Part shown: positions 1-7,977 of the stretch, piece by piece
How positions within the stretch are numbered: position 1 is the stretch's first letter
How the letters are laid out: the number at the start of each line of letters is the position of its first letter
NCBI GenBank assembly: GCA_036390995.1
Contig: DASWAT010000159.1
Coordinates: forward strand, 1 to 37,006
Direction: 5' to 3'
Source: DASQQQ01 sp036390995
GTDB taxonomy: Bacteria > Actinomycetota > UBA4738 > HRBIN12
Length of the DNA stretch: 37,006 bases
Position numbers and translations under genes: made by a program
Notes under the pieces: generated by a model
What the model was told of the DNA's origin: nothing
Seen by the model: only the letters and a program-made list of their open reading frames with translations
The model's database searches: none

Positions 1-1043
1 TGGCCCACCGAGATGCCGCCACCTTTGGGGTTCAGCTTGTCGCGGTCGAACTTCAGCTCACGCTCGCACGCGATCACCTGGGCCGCGAAGGCCTCGTTCA
101 CCTCGATGCAGTCCATGTCCGCGAGGGACAGGTCGGTCTTCTCCAGGACCTTGCGGGTCGCGGGCACCGGACCGATGCCCATGATGGCCGGGTCGACACC
201 CGCCGCGCTCATCCCCACGATGCGCGCGAGGGACTCGCGTCCCTCGGCCTTCGCACGGGACTCGCTCATGAGCACCACCGCACCGGCGCCGTCGGTGAGG
301 CCGGAGGAGTTGCCGGCGGTGACCGAACCGTCCTTGCGGAACACCGGTGGCAGCTTCGCCAGCGCTTCGGGGGTGGTCTCCGGGCGCGGGTGCTCGTCCT
401 CGGTGACCGCGATCGTCCCCTTGCCCTTGGGGTTCGGCGCCACGACCGGGAACATCTCCTCGGCCCGCCGTTCCTTGCCCGCTTGGGCCTTGTGCTGGGA
501 CTCGAGTGCGAAGTCGTCCTGCTCCTGCCGGGAGATGCCGTACATGTCGACGAGGTTCTCGGCGGTCTCGCCCATGATGAGCCCGCAGAGCGGATCGAGC
601 AGGCCGTCCCGGTACATGGCGTCGTACACCGTGGCGTCGCCCAGGCGGTACCCGAGCCGCATCCGATCGAGGATGAACGGCACCCGCGTCATGTTCTCCA
701 TGCCGCCGGCCACGACGATCTCGGCCTCGCCGAGCATGATCTGCTGCGCGGCGATCTGCACCGCCTTCATCCCGGAGGCGCAGGCCATGTTCACGTTGTA
801 GGCGGGGACCTCTTGCGGGATCCCGCTCTTCACCGAGACCTGCCGGCCGGTGTTCGGGCCGTTCCCCGCCTGCCGACCGTGGCCCATGATCGCCTGCTCG
901 ACCTGGTGGGGCTCGACGTTCGCTCGGCGCAGGGCCTCCTTCACCGCGAGGACACCAAGATCCACCGTGGGGAGCTCGGCGAACGACCCGAGGAACCTGC
1001 CGATGGGCGTCCGCGCGCCCTCCAGGATGACCGCCGACTCCAT
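1..1043 (-). CDS. Thiolase / acetyl-CoA C-acetyltransferase (3' end outside window)
   Basis: Translating the minus strand from the ATG at 1043 gives 347 residues with no stop before the window edge, so roughly the last 40-50 residues of a normal ~390-residue thiolase are missing. The N-terminus (MESAVILEGARTPIGRF) is typical of the family. The nucleophilic cysteine is Cys88 in NMACASGMKA (codon at 780-782), the NEAFA motif is present, and the visible end is NPKGGGISVGH, just before the His/Cys active-site loops. The enzyme condenses acetyl-CoA units or cleaves 3-ketoacyl-CoA in the cytoplasm, in beta-oxidation or acetoacetyl-CoA formation. The sequence does not tell biosynthetic from degradative paralogs. 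It is the last gene of the minus-strand block and follows the nuclease gene by 66 bp, but appears to have its own promoter. Confidence 0.93.
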   Translation of the reverse strand, partial: MESAVILEGARTPIGRFLGSFAELPTVDLGVLAVKEALRRANVEPHQVEQAIMGHGRQAGNGPNTGRQVSVKSGIPQEVPAYNVNMACASGMKAVQIAAQQIMLGEAEIVVAGGMENMTRVPFILDRMRLGYRLGDATVYDAMYRDGLLDPLCGLIMGETAENLVDMYGISRQEQDDFALESQHKAQAGKERRAEEMFPVVAPNPKGKGTIAVTEDEHPRPETTPEALAKLPPVFRKDGSVTAGNSSGLTDGAGAVVLMSESRAKAEGRESLARIVGMSAAGVDPAIMGIGPVPATRKVLEKTDLSLADMDCIEVNEAFAAQVIACERELKFDRDKLNPKGGGISVG

Positions 1044-1050
1044 GGGCGAC

Positions 1051-1056
1051 AGTCTA
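1051..1056 (-). promoter_or_regulatory. Candidate -10 element (TAGACT) for leaderless thiolase mRNA
   Basis: On the minus strand TAGACT ends 7 nt before the thiolase ATG. A start site 7 nt downstream would fall on or next to the A of the ATG, and no Shine-Dalgarno sequence lies between. No convincing -35 is seen. The same arrangement recurs before several other genes in this window, which is the main support. Confidence 0.45.
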
Positions 1057-1109
1057 GCCGTCCATGCCGGTTCCCCCGTGACCGCCGGTTCGCTCGAGGT
1101 CGCACCGAG

Positions 1110-2726
1110 TCAGACGGGACGCTCCGCGGCCCGCAGCCGTGCCAGCAACCGGTGTACGACCGCGCCGTCGAGCGGCTCGGCCCGCGGAGGCTCGGCCGCC
1201 TCGACCCGAAGCGGGTTGCGCTGGAGCCAGCTCCGGACCGCCGCGACCTCGTCCGCCCGGTCGCGCGGGCAGGGGGAGGAGATCGGTTCGGTGGCGTCCA
1301 CGCACAGCAACCGCCCGTCCCGGAACCGGATGAGCCGATCCTGCTCGTCGCGCAGGACCAGGTGGCCGGGCCCGAGGAGCCACGAGTCCTGCTGGCGGCG
1401 GCGGAGCGCCTCGGCCAGCGTGCGCAGGCGGTCGCGCGCCATCGCCGCCTCCTCGAAGCGCTCCTGCGCCGCCAGCCGGTGCATCCGTTCCTCGAGCGCT
1501 ACGAGGAGCCCGCCCGGATGTGAAAGGGAGGAGATGAGGGACCGGACGAGCTCCCCGTAGCGCTCGGGGCCGACGCGGCCGTCGCACGGCGCCAGGCACC
1601 GGCCGATCTCAGCCAGTGCGCATGGGGTGAAACGGGTCGTGGCCCGCATCGCCTTCGTGCATCGGCGGATCGGAACGGCGTCTTCGAGCGCCTCCTTGGC
1701 CAGACGCGCGTGGGCGGACGAGGTGAAGGGGCCGAGGAACACGCCTCCGTCCCCGCTCCGCCGAACCACCTTGATGCGGGGGAAGGCGTCCGCGGTGTCG
1801 ACCCTCAGATACGCGTATCGCCGCCACGTCTTGCCCCTGCGGTTGTACTTCGGCTCGTGGGCCCTGATGAGGCGGGCCTCGACCACGAGAGCCTCCAGCT
1901 CGGAGTCGCACGGGATCCCTTCCACCGCATGCGTCTGAGCCAGGAGGTCCTCGATCTTCTTCCGGGAGTCGCCGTAGAAGTAGCTCTTCACCCGGTTGCG
2001 GAGGTCCTTCGACTTGCCGACGTAGAGGACCCGACCGTCGCGGCCCCGGAACAGGTAGACGCCGGCGGTCCGGGGAAGATGGTCCGCCAGCCGGATCTTC
2101 CCGAAGTTCGGGCGGCCCCGGGCGCGCACGGCCTGGTGAAGGTCACCGAGCGTGAGGATGCCGAGCCTGCCGCCGAGGTCGAGGAGTCCGTGGAGGACCT
2201 CGGCGCACGCCGAGGCGTCGGCCAGGGCGCGATGCACCGGGCGCACCGACGTTCGGAAGTACCGGGCCAGCGTCTGGAGGCGGACGTTCGGCACGTCGGG
2301 CCAGACCACGCGGCGGGCCAACCTCGCCGTGCACACGGGCGGCGGCGGGATCGGCTCGTAGTCGAGGCTCGCGAGCGCCACGTTCAGGAACGTGAAGTCG
2401 AACCGCGCGTTGTGGGCCACGAAGACGCATCCCCTGGCGAACTCGGCGAACGAGGGAAGGACCCGCTCGATGGTGGGTGCGCCGGCAACGTCCAGATCGT
2501 CGATCCCCGTGAGGTGGGTGATGAACCGGGGGATCGGAACCTCGGGGTCGACCAGCGTCTGGAACACGCCGATCCGCTCGCCGCCCCGGTACTTCACGGC
2601 GCCGATCTCGGTGATCCGCGAGTCGGTCGGCGACCCCCCGGTGGTCTCGAGGTCGACCACGCAGAACGTCACCTCGGAAAGACCGATCCCCTCCTCCAGG
2701 GTGGCCTGGACGGCCTCGGCGAGCAC
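1110..2726 (-). CDS. DEDDh 3'-5' exonuclease fused to GIY-YIG (UvrC-like) nuclease
   Basis: A 538-residue two-nuclease fusion. Residues ~20-185 form a DnaQ/Pol III-epsilon-like DEDDh exonuclease: DLETTGG (motif I), FVAHNARFDFTFL (motif II), HRALADA (motif III, with the His and final Asp). Residues ~215-300 form a GIY-YIG domain (AGVYLFRGRDGRVLYVGKS, then LRNRVKSYF), followed by a UvrC-like Cys-containing stretch (RRCTKAM, PCALAEIGRCLAPCDG) and a UVR-like helix pair. It lacks the UvrC C-terminal RNase H and HhH domains, so it resembles Cho-type nucleases rather than UvrC. Such fusions are known in actinobacteria. The probable role is incision and trimming during repair of bulky DNA lesions. 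The GTG start is preceded by GGGAGG at good spacing. The promoter carries a perfect SOS box, which fits damage-inducible expression. Confidence 0.93.
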   Translation of the reverse strand: MLAEAVQATLEEGIGLSEVTFCVVDLETTGGSPTDSRITEIGAVKYRGGERIGVFQTLVDPEVPIPRFITHLTGIDDLDVAGAPTIERVLPSFAEFARGCVFVAHNARFDFTFLNVALASLDYEPIPPPPVCTARLARRVVWPDVPNVRLQTLARYFRTSVRPVHRALADASACAEVLHGLLDLGGRLGILTLGDLHQAVRARGRPNFGKIRLADHLPRTAGVYLFRGRDGRVLYVGKSKDLRNRVKSYFYGDSRKKIEDLLAQTHAVEGIPCDSELEALVVEARLIRAHEPKYNRRGKTWRRYAYLRVDTADAFPRIKVVRRSGDGGVFLGPFTSSAHARLAKEALEDAVPIRRCTKAMRATTRFTPCALAEIGRCLAPCDGRVGPERYGELVRSLISSLSHPGGLLVALEERMHRLAAQERFEEAAMARDRLRTLAEALRRRQQDSWLLGPGHLVLRDEQDRLIRFRDGRLLCVDATEPISSPCPRDRADEVAAVRSWLQRNPLRVEAAEPPRAEPLDGAVVHRLLARLRAAERPV

Positions 2727-2762
2727 CCCTCGTACCTCCCACAGGGGCCGCGCGGGACACGC

Positions 2763-2791
2763 AGGATATCGAACGTGCGTTCGACCGTCAA
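2763..2791 (-). promoter_or_regulatory. Sigma70-type promoter with embedded LexA/SOS box
   Basis: Reading the minus strand: TTGACG (2791-2786), a 17-nt spacer, then TATCCT (2768-2763), a near-consensus housekeeping promoter. The expected start near 2756 leaves a ~30-nt leader before the GTG at 2726. The spacer contains a perfect 16-bp palindrome, TCGAACGTGCGTTCGA, at 2769-2784. It matches the mycobacterial/Gram-positive LexA operator TCGAAC-N4-GTTCGA at every defined base. A repressor bound there would block polymerase, so the downstream exonuclease/GIY-YIG gene is very probably under SOS control. Confidence 0.88.
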
Positions 2792-2799
2792 GCGCGGGC

Positions 2800-4917
2800 T
2801 CAGGTTGGCTCGACCCGACCTGGTCGAGGCGACTCCGTGGGTTGGCCCGCCTGCTCCGGCCCGATCCGGTACGGCCGCATCATCTCGTTGTCCTCGTGCT
2901 CGACGATGTGGCAGTGCCAGACGAACTGGCCGGCCTGGGCGAACTTCATCCGCATCCTGGTCACCTGGCCCGGGTAGGCCACGACGGTGTCCTTCCACCC
3001 GTTCTCCCAGGGCTCCGGTGGGGTCGGAGCCGAGTTGGCGTCCACCTGAACGGTCCCGTTCTCCTCGTCCAGGACGATGGCCTGCCGGTTCACGACCTGG
3101 AAGAGCAACTCGTGGATGTGCATGGGGTGAGCGTCGGCCGTCGCGTTGTAGAACTCCCAGACCTCGGTGTCGCCGACCGCGGGGTTCTCGGTGACCGGGT
3201 CCATCCACCTCCTCGCCGTCCAGGTCGCCGTTCCCGTGTTCGGATCGCCCTCGATGGTGCCCAGGTGCGCCTCGACCGGGGCGTCCTCGAAGGCCTCCGG
3301 CGGCTCGTTGAACTCCGACAGCTCCTCCAGCAGGGCCAGGGGCCGGGTCGTGCCGCCGGTGAGCGGGATGATCGCCGGGAGCACCAGGAACTGCGGCGGT
3401 GTCGTCGGATCGGGAGAGACGGCGGGCACGACCCGGAACTGCAGCACCTGGCCCGTGGTGCCCGGATCTGCCGGGTCGAAATCGACCCCAGGAACTCCGC
3501 CCCCGAAAGGCTCGTCCGGCCCCACGTTGCCGAGGAGGTGATCGCCGACGGGCACGTTGGTGAAGTCGACGATGAGGTCGGCCCGCTCCGCCAGGCCCAT
3601 GAGCAACCGGTTGCCGTTGTCGCCGGTGAGGTTCACCGGCGCGGGGAGGAAACCGCCCTCGTTGCCGATCTGCCACACCTCGACGCCGGGGATGTTGCTG
3701 AAGTCGAGGATCAAGAAGCGCGACTGGCACCCGTTCAGGAAACGGAAGCGGTAGCGGCGCTGCTCGACCGCCTGGAAGGGCCACGTGTTCCCGTTCACCA
3801 TGATGGTGTTCCCGAAGAACTCCGGGTTCCAGATCGGCGAGACGTCGGTGAAAGGGATGTACGGTCCGGTGATGCCGTCGAAGAACGCCCGCGTGTCCGG
3901 GTAGAACAGCGAGCCGTCGGCATCGAACGCCCGGTCCTGGATCGCGATCGGGATCTCGTAGTAGGTCTTGTTGGGAGGGAACTTGTCCCCTTCCTTCGGC
4001 GCGGGGCCGGGAAGAACGGCCGTGGTGCCGAAGCGGCTGTCGAGCACGGCCTTGTCCCCTTCAGGTCCACCACGCACGATGAAGAAGCCCGCAGGCCCCG
4101 CGTACACGTTGAGACGGGTCATGCCCAGCGCGTGATCGTGGTACCAGATCGTCGACTCGCGCTGGTCGTTCGGGTACTGGAAGGTCGCGAACCCCGGGCC
4201 CCACGCGACGCCGAACTTGGACGCTGCCTTGCTCGCGAAGAAGTCGTACCAGGTGCCCTGGGTCGCGTAGCCGGCTGGGATGTTGTTCGCCGCCGGCAGG
4301 AACCACGCCTCCGCGTAGCCGTCGCTCTCATCCCCGACGCCGGCTGCGCCGTGCACGTGGGTCACGATCGGCACGGGGCCGGTGTAGGGCCCGGGCGTCG
4401 ACGTGAACTCCGGCCGCACGTCGCGGCCCTCCGTGCCGCCGGGGGGATTCGCCCAGTGGAGCGTCGGGTCGACGGGGAGCAGGTGCGGCAGGTAGTTGCC
4501 GTTCGCGTCCACCAGCTCGTTGATCCACCTGATGCGCACCGGCCGCTTCCACTTCGTCTCGATCGTGAGCGAGGGGGCGTTGTGGATCAGCAGCCCTCTC
4601 CTGCTCGCCGACCTGACGGCGCCGTACCCCCAGACGGTCGTGGTTGGCAGACCCGCGGGCAGGATCTGCTGGGCGAACTGCCGCATCGAGATCTCGTAGT
4701 AGTCGACCGGCTTGCCGCCAGGGTTGGTGATCGTCGCCGCCCGAGGCATGACCGGGGGGATCAGGAGCGGGGTCGCGTACTTCGAGATGTCGCTTGGGTC
4801 GAGCGTCCCGCCGGGGATCTGAGCCATGGCCCGCTCCACCCAGCCGGCCCGCGTTCCGACGTACCACCCGATCGTGGACGCACCGGTGAGCCTGAGGAAA
4901 TCCCGTCGCGTGAGCAT
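2800..4917 (-). CDS. Tat-exported multicopper oxidase (CotA/bilirubin-oxidase-like)
   Basis: A 705-residue laccase-like oxidase. It starts MLTRRDFLRLTGAS, a twin-arginine signal ending near ERAMAQ, so it is probably exported folded. All four copper motifs are present: HVHG (187-190), WYHDH (H260, H262), HPMHIH (H597, H600, H602) and HCHIVEHEDNEMM (H668, C669, H670, H674, axial Met ~679). The last closely matches CotA and bilirubin oxidases. The enzyme couples one-electron oxidation of phenols, bilirubin-like compounds or metal ions to O2 reduction. At 705 residues it is well above CotA (~510), with long inter-domain insertions. An in-frame ATG at 5097 adds 60 charged residues ahead of the Tat motif and is unlikely. 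The ATG at 4917 has AAGGGG upstream. Substrate unknown. Confidence 0.93.
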   Translation of the reverse strand: MLTRRDFLRLTGASTIGWYVGTRAGWVERAMAQIPGGTLDPSDISKYATPLLIPPVMPRAATITNPGGKPVDYYEISMRQFAQQILPAGLPTTTVWGYGAVRSASRRGLLIHNAPSLTIETKWKRPVRIRWINELVDANGNYLPHLLPVDPTLHWANPPGGTEGRDVRPEFTSTPGPYTGPVPIVTHVHGAAGVGDESDGYAEAWFLPAANNIPAGYATQGTWYDFFASKAASKFGVAWGPGFATFQYPNDQRESTIWYHDHALGMTRLNVYAGPAGFFIVRGGPEGDKAVLDSRFGTTAVLPGPAPKEGDKFPPNKTYYEIPIAIQDRAFDADGSLFYPDTRAFFDGITGPYIPFTDVSPIWNPEFFGNTIMVNGNTWPFQAVEQRRYRFRFLNGCQSRFLILDFSNIPGVEVWQIGNEGGFLPAPVNLTGDNGNRLLMGLAERADLIVDFTNVPVGDHLLGNVGPDEPFGGGVPGVDFDPADPGTTGQVLQFRVVPAVSPDPTTPPQFLVLPAIIPLTGGTTRPLALLEELSEFNEPPEAFEDAPVEAHLGTIEGDPNTGTATWTARRWMDPVTENPAVGDTEVWEFYNATADAHPMHIHELLFQVVNRQAIVLDEENGTVQVDANSAPTPPEPWENGWKDTVVAYPGQVTRMRMKFAQAGQFVWHCHIVEHEDNEMMRPYRIGPEQAGQPTESPRPGRVEPT

Positions 4918-5333
4918 GGTCCCACCCCTTCCCGCGAGCGAACCTCGCCCGCTTCCGTTGACTCGTATCCGATGACCCTTGTCAGCCCGTCTCTTCCGTT
5001 CAGAGACGCCGGAAGGTCCGGACTCGTGGGATCTCGCCGGGCACCGGGGGTCTTCGGGGAAGCGGAGTGGATGGCGCCCGATGGCTGGTGAGCCCAACCG
5101 TCCCGCCCCCGGGTGATGCTCGCGTGCAGAACGAGGGGTACCTCCCCCACGGGGGCCGAACGGGACATGGGCCGCTCATCCCGATGACCAGGCAACCCTG
5201 GGTTGCGCTGTTTGTCAAGCGAGCGCACGAGGAGGCGCCGGCGGCCTGTGCGCGCGCCCCCCGTGGTGGAGCGCCCTGGCTGCAAGCGGCCGAGCCCCGA
5301 GCCGATCCGCGAGGGACCGCCAGGCTGAGCGAT
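4918..5333. other. 416-bp non-coding interval upstream of the multicopper oxidase
   Basis: No credible gene lies here; short open frames have no family features. The stretch is rich in inverted repeats: GTCTCT/AGAGAC with a 7-nt loop (4989-5007), CCGGAAGGTCCGG (5009-5021), CCCCCACGGGGG (5144-5155) and GCAACCCTGGGTTGC (5192-5206). It separates gmhA, whose start lies upstream, from the oxidase, so it probably holds the gmhA terminator and a regulated promoter or structured leader for the oxidase. Confidence 0.5.
5192..5218 (-). promoter_or_regulatory. TTGACA element next to a 15-bp palindrome
   Basis: On the minus strand a perfect TTGACA (5218-5213) is followed 6 nt later by the palindrome GCAACCC-A-GGGTTGC (5206-5192), placed where a repressor or MerR-type activator would sit between -35 and -10. 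No good -10 hexamer follows at 17-20 nt, so this may be an operator without a standard promoter. Transcription from here would give the multicopper oxidase a leader of about 260 nt. Confidence 0.35.
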
Positions 5334-5918
5334 TCAGTCGCGTGGGTACAGCGCGTCTTCGACGAGGAAGGCCAGGAGCTGGCCGACCGCGATGTGGCAC
5401 TCCTGGATGTGAGAGGTCTCCCGGCTTGGGATCCGGACGGCGACGTCGGCCATCGGGGCGAGCTTTCCCCCCGTCTCCCCGGTCAGTGCGATCGTTCGGA
5501 TGCCCTGCGCGGCAGCCTGCTCGAAGGCCCGAACCACATCCTCGGAGTTCCCGCTCGTGGAGATCCCGATGAGGACGTCGCCCGTCCTTCCCACCGCCTC
5601 GACCTGGCGGGCGAAGATCCCCTCGAATCCGAAGTCGTTCGCGATGGCCGTGAGGATCGACGTGTCGGTGGTGAGCGCCACGGCCGGAACGGCGGGCCGG
5701 CGGTTGTCCACGCTCAGCGCGCTGACGAACTCGGCGGCCAGGTGCTGGCTGTCGGCGGCGCTGCCGCCGTTGCCGCACAAGAGGATCTTGCCGCCGTCCA
5801 AGAGGGCGTTGACGAGGAGCTCGGCGCTGGCCGCCACGTCCGGCGCGCAGGTCTCGGCCGTGCGCCGAGCCGCGTCGGACGTCTCCTGCAGGTAGGCGCG
5901 GATCCGATCGAGCTTCAC
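5334..5918 (-). CDS. gmhA: Phosphoheptose isomerase (SIS domain)
   Basis: 194 residues from a GTG start (VKLDRIRAYLQET). It is a single SIS domain with the GmhA signature LLCGNGGSAADSQHLAAEF, the phosphate-binding ISTSGNSEDV, and the late HIQECHIAVGQLL helix with catalytic or Zn-binding His/Glu residues. GmhA converts sedoheptulose 7-phosphate to D-glycero-D-manno-heptose 7-phosphate in the cytoplasm, the first step of NDP-heptose synthesis. Its GTG start overlaps the gmhB stop by 4 nt (GTGA), so translation is coupled. It is the last gene of hddA-gmhB-gmhA. Confidence 0.95.
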   Translation of the reverse strand: MKLDRIRAYLQETSDAARRTAETCAPDVAASAELLVNALLDGGKILLCGNGGSAADSQHLAAEFVSALSVDNRRPAVPAVALTTDTSILTAIANDFGFEGIFARQVEAVGRTGDVLIGISTSGNSEDVVRAFEQAAAQGIRTIALTGETGGKLAPMADVAVRIPSRETSHIQECHIAVGQLLAFLVEDALYPRD

Positions 5919-6475
5919 GTGGCGGCCCCGTCGGCCACCAGATCGTGGATGACGGCGGCCGCCTCGGCCAGATCGGCGACGACGACGTCCGCGTGATCCC
6001 CGGCCCCGCGCCCGAGTTCCTCGCGACCGTGGCCGGTGAGCACGAGGATGGTCGTGGCCCCGATCGCTCGACCCAGCCGCATGTCGCCCTCGTGGTCGCC
6101 CACCACGAACGAGGCTCGCGGATCGAAGCCGTGTTCGGCGGCCGCCCGTAGCACCAGGCCCGTCGCGGGCTTCCGGCAATCGCATCGGTCGTCGGGCGCG
6201 TGAGGGCACGCGTAGATGCCGTCCACCGATCCACCGTGCTCGGCCAGCAGGTCGAGGAGTCTGGCATGGATCTCGTCCAGCTGTCCCGGCGTGATCCATC
6301 CTCGTCCTACCGGGGACTGGTTCGTCACGATCACGATGCCGAGGCCGAGATCTCGCATCGACCGGACGGCACCGGCGGCGCCGGGGATCAGCTCGAGCTG
6401 CGACGGCTCCATCACGTATTCCACGTCCTGGTTGATCGTGCCGTCCCGGTCCAACAGGACGAACCGCCGGCTCAT
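5915..6475 (-). CDS. gmhB: D-glycero-D-manno-heptose-1,7-bisphosphate 7-phosphatase (HAD family)
   Basis: 186 residues. HAD motif I is LLDRDGTIN (nucleophile Asp9, acid Asp11), motif II IVTNQS, and the late motif is VVGDHEGDM. The zinc-binding loop typical of GmhB is intact: C90-P-H92, then C98-D-C100. The enzyme removes the 7-phosphate from heptose 1,7-bisphosphate made by the adjacent kinase. Its ATG overlaps the hddA stop (ATGA), and its own stop overlaps the gmhA start, so the three genes form one tightly coupled operon. The anomer handled (alpha or beta) cannot be read from the sequence. The HddA-type partner argues for the alpha, GDP-heptose branch. Confidence 0.93.
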   Translation of the reverse strand: MSRRFVLLDRDGTINQDVEYVMEPSQLELIPGAAGAVRSMRDLGLGIVIVTNQSPVGRGWITPGQLDEIHARLLDLLAEHGGSVDGIYACPHAPDDRCDCRKPATGLVLRAAAEHGFDPRASFVVGDHEGDMRLGRAIGATTILVLTGHGREELGRGAGDHADVVVADLAEAAAVIHDLVADGAAT

Positions 6476-7512
6476 CGTGCCGGCCTCCACGTCCGGTCGC
6501 CGGCGATGGCCTCCACGCCGCGGGCGGTGAAGTCGAAGTCGGCGAACTGGCCGCCGAGCGACTCCAGCCGCAGCCGGACGTCGGTCTGCGCTTCGGGCCT
6601 GCAGGCGAGCAGGAGGTACCCGCCCCCACCGGCCCCGCAGATCTTCCCGCCCGCGGCCCCCTCCGTGCGCGCCGCGGCGAACAGTTGCTCGATGGGGGTG
6701 CCCTCGGCGATGTGGGGGTTCATGCGCTTCTTGCTCTGGTACGCCTCCTGGAGCATCGGGCCGAGCGCGTCCACGTCCCCGGATTCGAGCGCGTCGCGCA
6801 TCTCGTACGCCATGGCCTGCAGTTGCTTCATCCCCTGGATGGTGTCCTCGCGGCCCTCGTGGAACAGGCGGATCTGCGTGTCGATCAGGCCGAGGTTCGT
6901 CCGTACCCGGCCCGTGTAACAGAGGAGGAGGTTCTGCCGCAGGGCCGAGATCGTTTCCTCGGACAACCGGACCGGCGTGATGGCGGCGCCCCGAGAGGAG
7001 AACTCGATCAGATTGAAGCCGCCGAAGGCTGCCGCGTACTGGTCCTGCCACCCGCCGGCGATGCCGAGGTCCTCGCGTTCGATGGCGTAGCTCAGCCGGG
7101 CCACTTCCTGGGGGGACAGAGCGAGGCCGGCGAAGGCCGCGAGCGCGCCGACGACGGCCGTCACCATCGCAGAGGAGCCGCCGAGCCCACTTCCCGGCGG
7201 TGCGTCGGAGCGGACGTCCAGATCGATCCCCCGATCCAGGCCCAGTCGGTGGATCGCCGCCTTGGGCAGGTCCATCACCCCGTCGTAGGTCGGTTGCTCG
7301 TCGAGGTGGTACTCGACGAGCTGTTCGAGGCGAAGATCCCGGATCCGAACCTGTTCGTCCCGGCGCGGCTCCAACACGACACGGGCGAAGTGGTCGATGG
7401 TGGCCGAGAGGACGGCGCCGCCGTGGCGCTCGTACCAATGTGGGAAGTCGGTGCCGCCTCCCACGAAGCTGATCCGCAACGGAGCGGTCGCACGCACGGT
7501 GACATCGCTCAT
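6472..7512 (-). CDS. hddA: D-glycero-alpha-D-manno-heptose 7-phosphate kinase (GHMP family)
   Basis: 346 residues from MSDVTVRATAPLRISFVGGG, the classic GHMP N-terminus. The ATP-binding loop is PPGSGLGGSSAMVTA (~108-122), and the C-terminal GHMP motif is KICGAGGGGYLLLAC. The FVGGGTDFPHWYE start is typical of HddA and related sugar-1-kinases. It phosphorylates heptose 7-phosphate at C1, between GmhA and GmhB. The pathway's final enzyme, an HddC-type guanylyltransferase, is not in the window. A longer start at 7632 would add 40 low-complexity residues and run into whiB, so the ATG at 7512 is preferred. CATACT, a possible -10, lies about 10 nt upstream of the ATG. Confidence 0.92.
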   Translation of the reverse strand: MSDVTVRATAPLRISFVGGGTDFPHWYERHGGAVLSATIDHFARVVLEPRRDEQVRIRDLRLEQLVEYHLDEQPTYDGVMDLPKAAIHRLGLDRGIDLDVRSDAPPGSGLGGSSAMVTAVVGALAAFAGLALSPQEVARLSYAIEREDLGIAGGWQDQYAAAFGGFNLIEFSSRGAAITPVRLSEETISALRQNLLLCYTGRVRTNLGLIDTQIRLFHEGREDTIQGMKQLQAMAYEMRDALESGDVDALGPMLQEAYQSKKRMNPHIAEGTPIEQLFAAARTEGAAGGKICGAGGGGYLLLACRPEAQTDVRLRLESLGGQFADFDFTARGVEAIAGDRTWRPAR

Positions 7513-7561
7513 CGGCGGGCCCAGTATGTGCGTGGGGTCGCCCCCGTGACCAACCGCGGGG

Positions 7562-7840
7562 TCAGGCCACGAATCGGACCAGGCGCCGCCGCTGCTGTTC
7601 CGTGAGGCCGCCCCAGACCCCGTAGCGCTCACCGTTCTTGAGCGCCCAGGCCAGACAGGTCTCGCGGATCCCGCAGGCCGAGCAGTAGGCGAGAGCCGGG
7701 CCCGCCTCCTCCTCGGAGGTGGGGAAGAAGACGTCGGGTTCGATGCCGTGGCAGGCGGCGTCCTCCTGCCACATGTCCGGAGGCATGGGGTTGGGTGGAA
7801 GGGTCTTGAGGTCGATCCCGGCGATGCGTTCTCTGCTCAC
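7562..7840 (-). CDS. WhiB-family Fe-S transcriptional regulator
   Basis: 92 residues. Four cysteines in WhiB spacing (C30, C53, C56, C62; C-x22-C-x2-C-x5-C) bind a [4Fe-4S] cluster. They are followed by the WhiB turn GVWGGLTEQQRRRL (74-87) that contacts the sigma factor. WhiB-like proteins occur only in actinobacteria and their phages, so this is the strongest lineage marker here. The short protein without a long basic tail resembles WhiB1/WhiB2-type members; the subclass is not certain. The GTG start has AGGAG at 8 nt spacing. A CTGCCCG/CGGGCAG inverted repeat (7868-7874 and 7895-7901) lies in the leader. The gene is 50 bp upstream of hddA on the same strand. Confidence 0.95.
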   Translation of the reverse strand: MSRERIAGIDLKTLPPNPMPPDMWQEDAACHGIEPDVFFPTSEEEAGPALAYCSACGIRETCLAWALKNGERYGVWGGLTEQQRRRLVRFVA

Positions 7841-7977
7841 CAGTGGACTCCTGTTCGGGGCCGTCGTCTGCCCGTCCTGCGGCGGCGGGCCGTGCGGGCA
7901 GGTTCCCTATTGATAGCGGGGCGCCCACGGGAAGTGAAGACTTGAAAACGGGGCTCGGCCGTAGTAGATGGCCGGGC

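Noticed and set aside
2392..5091. 899-residue plus-strand open frame
   Set aside because: It is antisense to the multicopper oxidase, which has signal peptide and all copper motifs on the minus strand.
5000..5285. Small minus-strand frames in the gap before the multicopper oxidase
   Set aside because: No ribosome site, no family motif, and overlap with the palindromes; third-position G/C bias is not better than in the other frames.
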